From an uncultured Hyphomicrobiales bacterium (lineage in GTDB: Bacteria > Pseudomonadota > Alphaproteobacteria > Rhizobiales > Beijerinckiaceae): a DNA stretch of 8,950 nt. Position 1 is the stretch's first letter. Every line of letters starts with the position of its first letter. The stretch is taken from contig CAIXDD010000213.1 in the NCBI GenBank assembly GCA_903918155.1, positions 1 to 8,950 of the forward strand. Direction: 5' to 3'. Below, piece by piece: positions 6,186 to 8,950 of this stretch. The translations under genes were made by a program, and so were the position numbers. The notes under the pieces were generated by a model. The model saw nothing but the letters and a program-made list of their open reading frames with translations. It was not told where the DNA came from and searched no databases.

Positions 6186-7348
6186 GGCTTCTGCCCGGCA
6201 CGCCGGCGGAAGCCGCCGACATGATCCGCGCCGCGCGCGCGGACAAACGCACGCTCGACATCGAGGGCGGCGGCACCCGCGCGGGGCTGGGGCGCCCGCG
6301 CCGCGGGGACGACACGCTCTCCACCCGCGCGCTGTCGGGAGTGACGCTCTATGAGCCCGCCGAACTGGTGGTGCGCGCGCTCGCCGGCACGCCGCTTGCG
6401 GAGGTGGAGGCCGCCCTTGCGGAAAAGAAGCAGATCCTGCCGTTCGAGCCGATGGACCATCGCGCGATCTACGCAAGCGCCGGCGCGCCCACCATCGGCG
6501 CCGTGGCGGCGTGCAATCTCGCGGGCCCGCGGCGCGTGCGCGTCGGCGGCGCGCGCGATTCGCTGATCGGCGTGCGCTTCGTCAACGGCGCCGGCGAGCT
6601 GGTGACGAGCGGCGGGCGCGTGATGAAAAACGTCACGGGCCTCGATCTGGTGAAATTGTCCTGCGGCGCCCATGGCACGCTGGGCCTGCTCACCGAAGTC
6701 ACGTTCAAACTTCTGCCTGCGCCGCGCGCGGCGGGCACGCTGGTTCTCGACGGGCTCGCGGACGCGCGCGCGATCGAGGCGATGTCGGCGGCGCTGGGCT
6801 CGCCCTTCGAGGTGAGCGGCGCCGCGCATGATCCCGCGCGCAAGCTCACCGCGCTGCGGGTGGAGCATGCGCCCGAATCCATCGCCTATCGACTCGACGC
6901 GCTCGCGAAGGCGCTCAAGGGGCACGGCCCCGCGCGCCGGCTCGACGAGGCGGAAGCCGAAAGCCTGTGGCGCGGCATGCGCGACGGCCAGCCCCTCGCC
7001 GCCGGCGCCGGGCCCCTGTGGCGCCTGTCGGTCGCCCCCAGCCGGGCGGCCGCGCTGATCGAAGGGCTTGCGGCGCAGGGCTTCGCGCAGGCCTGGCTCT
7101 ATGATTGGGGCGGCGGCCTCATCTGGCTTTCGGCCCCCGCCTCCGCCGATGGCGCGCGGGCGATCCACGCCGGCGCCGCCCAGGCGGGCGGGCATGCGTG
7201 CCTCGTGCGCGCCGATGACGCCGCGCGCGCGCAGGTCGACGTCTTCCAGCCGCTCGCGGGCGCGCTCGCCGGCCTCACGCGCCGCGTGAAGGCGAGCATG
7301 GATCCCGATTTCATCCTCAACCCCGGCCGCATGTACGCGGACATCTAG
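6182..7348 (+). CDS. glcE: GlcE, FAD-binding subunit of glycolate oxidase
   Basis: 388 residues, slightly longer than the ~350 of E. coli GlcE. It is the second flavin-type subunit of glycolate oxidase and is needed for activity in E. coli. The FAD-binding domain is visible in GGGTR at 29-33, APTIGAVAACNLAGPRRV at 102-119 and RVMKNVTGLDLVKLSCGAHG at 146-165, then GTLGLLTEVTFKL at 165-177. The C-terminus DPDFILNPGRMY at 374-385 matches the closing motif of this superfamily. The ATG sits inside the glcD stop (ATGA), so translational coupling is likely; the ribosome binding site is weak. In-frame sequence extends upstream to 5999, but it lies over glcD and gives an Arg-rich peptide without family features, so the short start is used. 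Confidence 0.93.
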   Translation: MRLLPGTPAEAADMIRAARADKRTLDIEGGGTRAGLGRPRRGDDTLSTRALSGVTLYEPAELVVRALAGTPLAEVEAALAEKKQILPFEPMDHRAIYASAGAPTIGAVAACNLAGPRRVRVGGARDSLIGVRFVNGAGELVTSGGRVMKNVTGLDLVKLSCGAHGTLGLLTEVTFKLLPAPRAAGTLVLDGLADARAIEAMSAALGSPFEVSGAAHDPARKLTALRVEHAPESIAYRLDALAKALKGHGPARRLDEAEAESLWRGMRDGQPLAAGAGPLWRLSVAPSRAAALIEGLAAQGFAQAWLYDWGGGLIWLSAPASADGARAIHAGAAQAGGHACLVRADDAARAQVDVFQPLAGALAGLTRRVKASMDPDFILNPGRMYADI

Positions 7349-7355
7349 GCGCGCC

Positions 7356-8666
7356 ATGCAAACGACCTTCTCCCCCGCGCAGCTCGAAGACCCGCATATG
7401 CGGGAGTCGGAAAAGATTCTGCGCACCTGCGTGCATTGCGGCTTCTGCACCGCCACCTGCCCGACCTATCTCCTGCTCGGCGACGAACTGGATTCGCCGC
7501 GCGGGCGCATCTATCTCATCAAGGACATGCTGGAGAACGACAAGCCGGCGACGGCGGAGGTCGTGAAACATGTCGACCGCTGCCTCTCCTGCCTGTCCTG
7601 CATGACGACCTGCCCGTCGGGCGTGCATTACATGCATCTTGTCGATCACGCGCGCGCGCATATCGACAAGACCTATGCCCGGGCATGGCCCGACCGGCTG
7701 ATGCGCGACGCGCTCGCAGCGATCCTGCCCTATCCGAAGCGCTTCCGGCTTGCGCTGGCGGGCGCGTTTTTCGCCAAGCCGTTCCGGCCGCTGCTGGCGC
7801 GCCTGCCGGGCGTGGGCGCGCGCCTGTCGGCGATGCTGGCCCTCGCGCCGAGCAAGTTTCCCCCGCGCGAGTCTGCGGCGGGCCCGGCCCCGGCGCCGGG
7901 CGCCCGGCGCGTCGCCTTGCTGGAGGGCTGCGCGCAGCCGGTCCTGCAGCCCTCGATTAATGCGGCGACGCGGCGCGTGCTGGCGCGCGCAGGCGTGGGC
8001 GTGGTCGCCGCCCCCGGCGCAGGCTGCTGCGGCGCCCTCGTCCATCACATGGGGCGGGAGGCCGACGCGCTCGCCTTCGCGCGGCGCAATGTGGACGCCT
8101 GGATCGGCGTGATGGAGCGCGAGGGGGCGGAGGCCATTCTCATCACCGCCTCGGGCTGCGGCACGACGATCAAGGATTACGGCTTCATGCTGCGCGAGGA
8201 TCCCGCTTATGCGGAAAAGGCGGCGCGGGTGAGCGCGGCGGCGCGCGACATTTCGGAATATCTGGCGACGCTCGACCTGCCGACGATCCCGCGGGCGCGC
8301 AAGATCCCGGTCGCCTATCATTCCGCCTGCTCCCTGCAGCACGGCCAGCAGATCCGCGACGAGCCCAAACGCCTGTTGCGCGCCGCCGGTTTCGACGTGC
8401 GCGACGTGCCGGAAGGTCACATCTGCTGCGGGTCGGCGGGCGTCTACAACATCATGCAGCCTGAGATCGCGGGCCGGTTGAAAGCGCGCAAGCTCGCCAA
8501 TATCGCGCGCGTGCGTCCGCGCATCGTGGCGACGGGAAATATCGGCTGCATCACGCAATTATCGGCGGGCTCCGCCATTCCGGTGGCGCATACGGTCGAG
8601 TTGATCGACTGGGCGCAGGGCGGGCCGCAACCGCCCGCGCTCGATGGCGCTGGATTTTACGATTGA
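7356..8666 (+). CDS. glcF: GlcF, iron-sulfur subunit of glycolate oxidase
   Basis: 436 residues, the usual size for GlcF. It takes electrons from the GlcD/GlcE flavins through iron-sulfur clusters toward the quinone pool. Two [4Fe-4S] motifs are present: C25-x2-C28-x2-C31-x3-C35-P and C76-x2-C79-x2-C82-x3-C86-P. Two CCG-type domains follow, with GCAQP at 191-195, GCCGALVHHMG at 223-233, SGCGTTIKDYG at 266-276, HSACSLQHGQ at 322-331, HICCGSAGVYN at 355-365 and GNIGC at 394-398. The ATG lies 7 nt after the glcE stop with only a weak AGG upstream, so expression probably depends on coupling within glcDEF. The CCG half is homologous in design to LutA, encoded at the other end of the divergent pair. 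Confidence 0.96.
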   Translation: MQTTFSPAQLEDPHMRESEKILRTCVHCGFCTATCPTYLLLGDELDSPRGRIYLIKDMLENDKPATAEVVKHVDRCLSCLSCMTTCPSGVHYMHLVDHARAHIDKTYARAWPDRLMRDALAAILPYPKRFRLALAGAFFAKPFRPLLARLPGVGARLSAMLALAPSKFPPRESAAGPAPAPGARRVALLEGCAQPVLQPSINAATRRVLARAGVGVVAAPGAGCCGALVHHMGREADALAFARRNVDAWIGVMEREGAEAILITASGCGTTIKDYGFMLREDPAYAEKAARVSAAARDISEYLATLDLPTIPRARKIPVAYHSACSLQHGQQIRDEPKRLLRAAGFDVRDVPEGHICCGSAGVYNIMQPEIAGRLKARKLANIARVRPRIVATGNIGCITQLSAGSAIPVAHTVELIDWAQGGPQPPALDGAGFYD

Positions 8667-8703
8667 TCTGTGGCGTTCTGCGCATTCGAACGGACGGAGC
8701 GGC

Positions 8704-8710
8704 GGGGAGG
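8704..8710 (+). promoter_or_regulatory. Strong ribosome binding site of the Lys-rich gene
   Basis: GGGGAGG, 5 nt before the ATG at 8716, is the strongest Shine-Dalgarno sequence in the window. It shows that the plus-strand Lys-rich frame is real and that the hydrophobic frame on the opposite strand is not. The 49-nt gap after glcF holds a weak CGTTC/GAACG inverted pair (8674-8692) but no terminator and no clear promoter. Confidence 0.8.
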
Positions 8711-8715
8711 TTTGC

Positions 8716-8950
8716 ATGGCGCGCAAGATGACGAAGACGACGACGAAGAAGGCGGCGACGAAGGCGGCGAAGAAGACGACGAAGAAATCAGCGAAGAAGG
8801 CTGCGAAGAAAGCCGTGAAGAAGAAGACCGCCAAGACAGCGACGAAAGCGGCGGCGAAAAAGACGGTGAAAAAGGCGACCAAGAAAGCCGCCAAGAAAGC
8901 GACCAAGAAAGCGACCAAGCAAGCCGCCAAGAAAACCACGAAGCAAGCCG
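8716..8950 (+). CDS. Lys/Ala/Thr-rich histone H1-tail-like protein (3' end missing)
   Basis: The frame stays open from ATG 8716 to the right edge, giving 78 codons of an incomplete gene. By my count 32 residues are Lys, 22 Ala and 16 Thr; there are no acidic or aromatic residues. KKAT/KKAA-type units recur throughout. This resembles the C-terminal tail of eukaryotic histone H1 and bacterial H1-like proteins (HctB, AlgP-type tails), which bind DNA without sequence specificity and may compact the nucleoid. A strong GGGGAGG site fixes the start. The composition is unlike the rest of the window: Lys codons make this stretch much richer in A. It follows glcF by 49 nt on the same strand, but functional linkage is not implied. 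A DNA-binding domain further downstream cannot be excluded, since the C-terminus is not seen. Confidence 0.75.
   Translation, partial: MARKMTKTTTKKAATKAAKKTTKKSAKKAAKKAVKKKTAKTATKAAAKKTVKKATKKAAKKATKKATKQAAKKTTKQA
8869..8950 (+). repeat. Degenerate 12-bp tandem repeat inside the Lys-rich gene
   Basis: Successive 12-nt units of the form AAG-AAA-GCG-ACC (Lys-Lys-Ala-Thr/Ala) begin at 8869, 8881, 8893, 8905, 8917, 8929 and 8941. The units at 8893 and 8905 are identical; the others differ at a few positions, some units having CAA (Gln) for the second Lys. The array runs to the window edge and may continue. Such arrays commonly vary in copy number by slippage or recombination. Confidence 0.75.

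Noticed and set aside
4698..8558. Long minus-strand frames (592, 519 and 413 codons) antisense to glcD, glcE and glcF.
   Set aside because: Same cause: they mirror real genes, have His/Arg/Ala-rich composition, no family motifs and no consistent ribosome binding sites.
8674..8692. A CGTTC/GAACG inverted pair between glcF and the Lys-rich gene, considered as a terminator.
   Set aside because: The stem is only 5 bp with a 9-nt loop and no following T-run.
8559..8939. A minus-strand frame giving a Phe/Ala/Val-rich product that looks like a membrane protein.
   Set aside because: It is the reverse complement of Lys and Ala codons in the H1-like gene (AAG reads as CTT, AAA as TTT). The plus frame has the strong ribosome binding site, and the hydrophobicity is an artefact.

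Overview
This G+C-rich window (about two thirds by eye) reads as chromosome from an alphaproteobacterium, probably Hyphomicrobiales. That placement rests on protein flavour and gene arrangement and is an inference. It is almost entirely protein-coding: two oxidative 2-hydroxy-acid operons transcribed away from each other, followed by the start of a basic, histone H1-tail-like gene at the right edge. I see no rRNA, tRNA, insertion sequence, CRISPR array or phage gene, and no frameshift in any of the main genes.

Left half, minus strand, read from about 4540 down to 1: lutA, then a large membrane protein (MFS-like transporter region fused to a spermidine-synthase-like domain), then lutB, then the first 42 codons of lutC. 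Spacing is tight (47 nt, 4 nt, then a 4-base ATGA overlap), so this looks like one transcript. LutABC is the iron-sulfur L-lactate oxidation system. The odd member is the fusion protein, which sits between lutA and lutB and whose synthase domain seems to lack the usual catalytic acidic residues.

Middle, 4541-4748: a 208-nt divergent regulatory region. It holds a good sigma70-like promoter for the right-hand operon, a weaker promoter candidate for lutA, an imperfect inverted repeat near the centre and a short direct repeat. No regulator gene or permease gene lies in the window.

Right half, plus strand: glcD, glcE and glcF, the three subunits of membrane-associated glycolate oxidase, joined by an ATGA overlap and a 7-nt gap. 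The E. coli enzyme also accepts D-lactate. The two operons could therefore together oxidise glycolate/D-lactate and L-lactate, passing electrons through FAD and iron-sulfur clusters to the respiratory chain. GlcF and LutA share the CCG-type cysteine-rich domain, so the operons are partly paralogous in design.

Right edge, 8716-8950: a gene with a strong ribosome binding site encoding a protein made almost only of Lys, Ala and Thr. It runs off the window.

Nothing here is a clearly new system. The items most worth a second look are the fusion protein embedded in the lut operon, its altered active site, and the symmetric elements in the shared promoter region.
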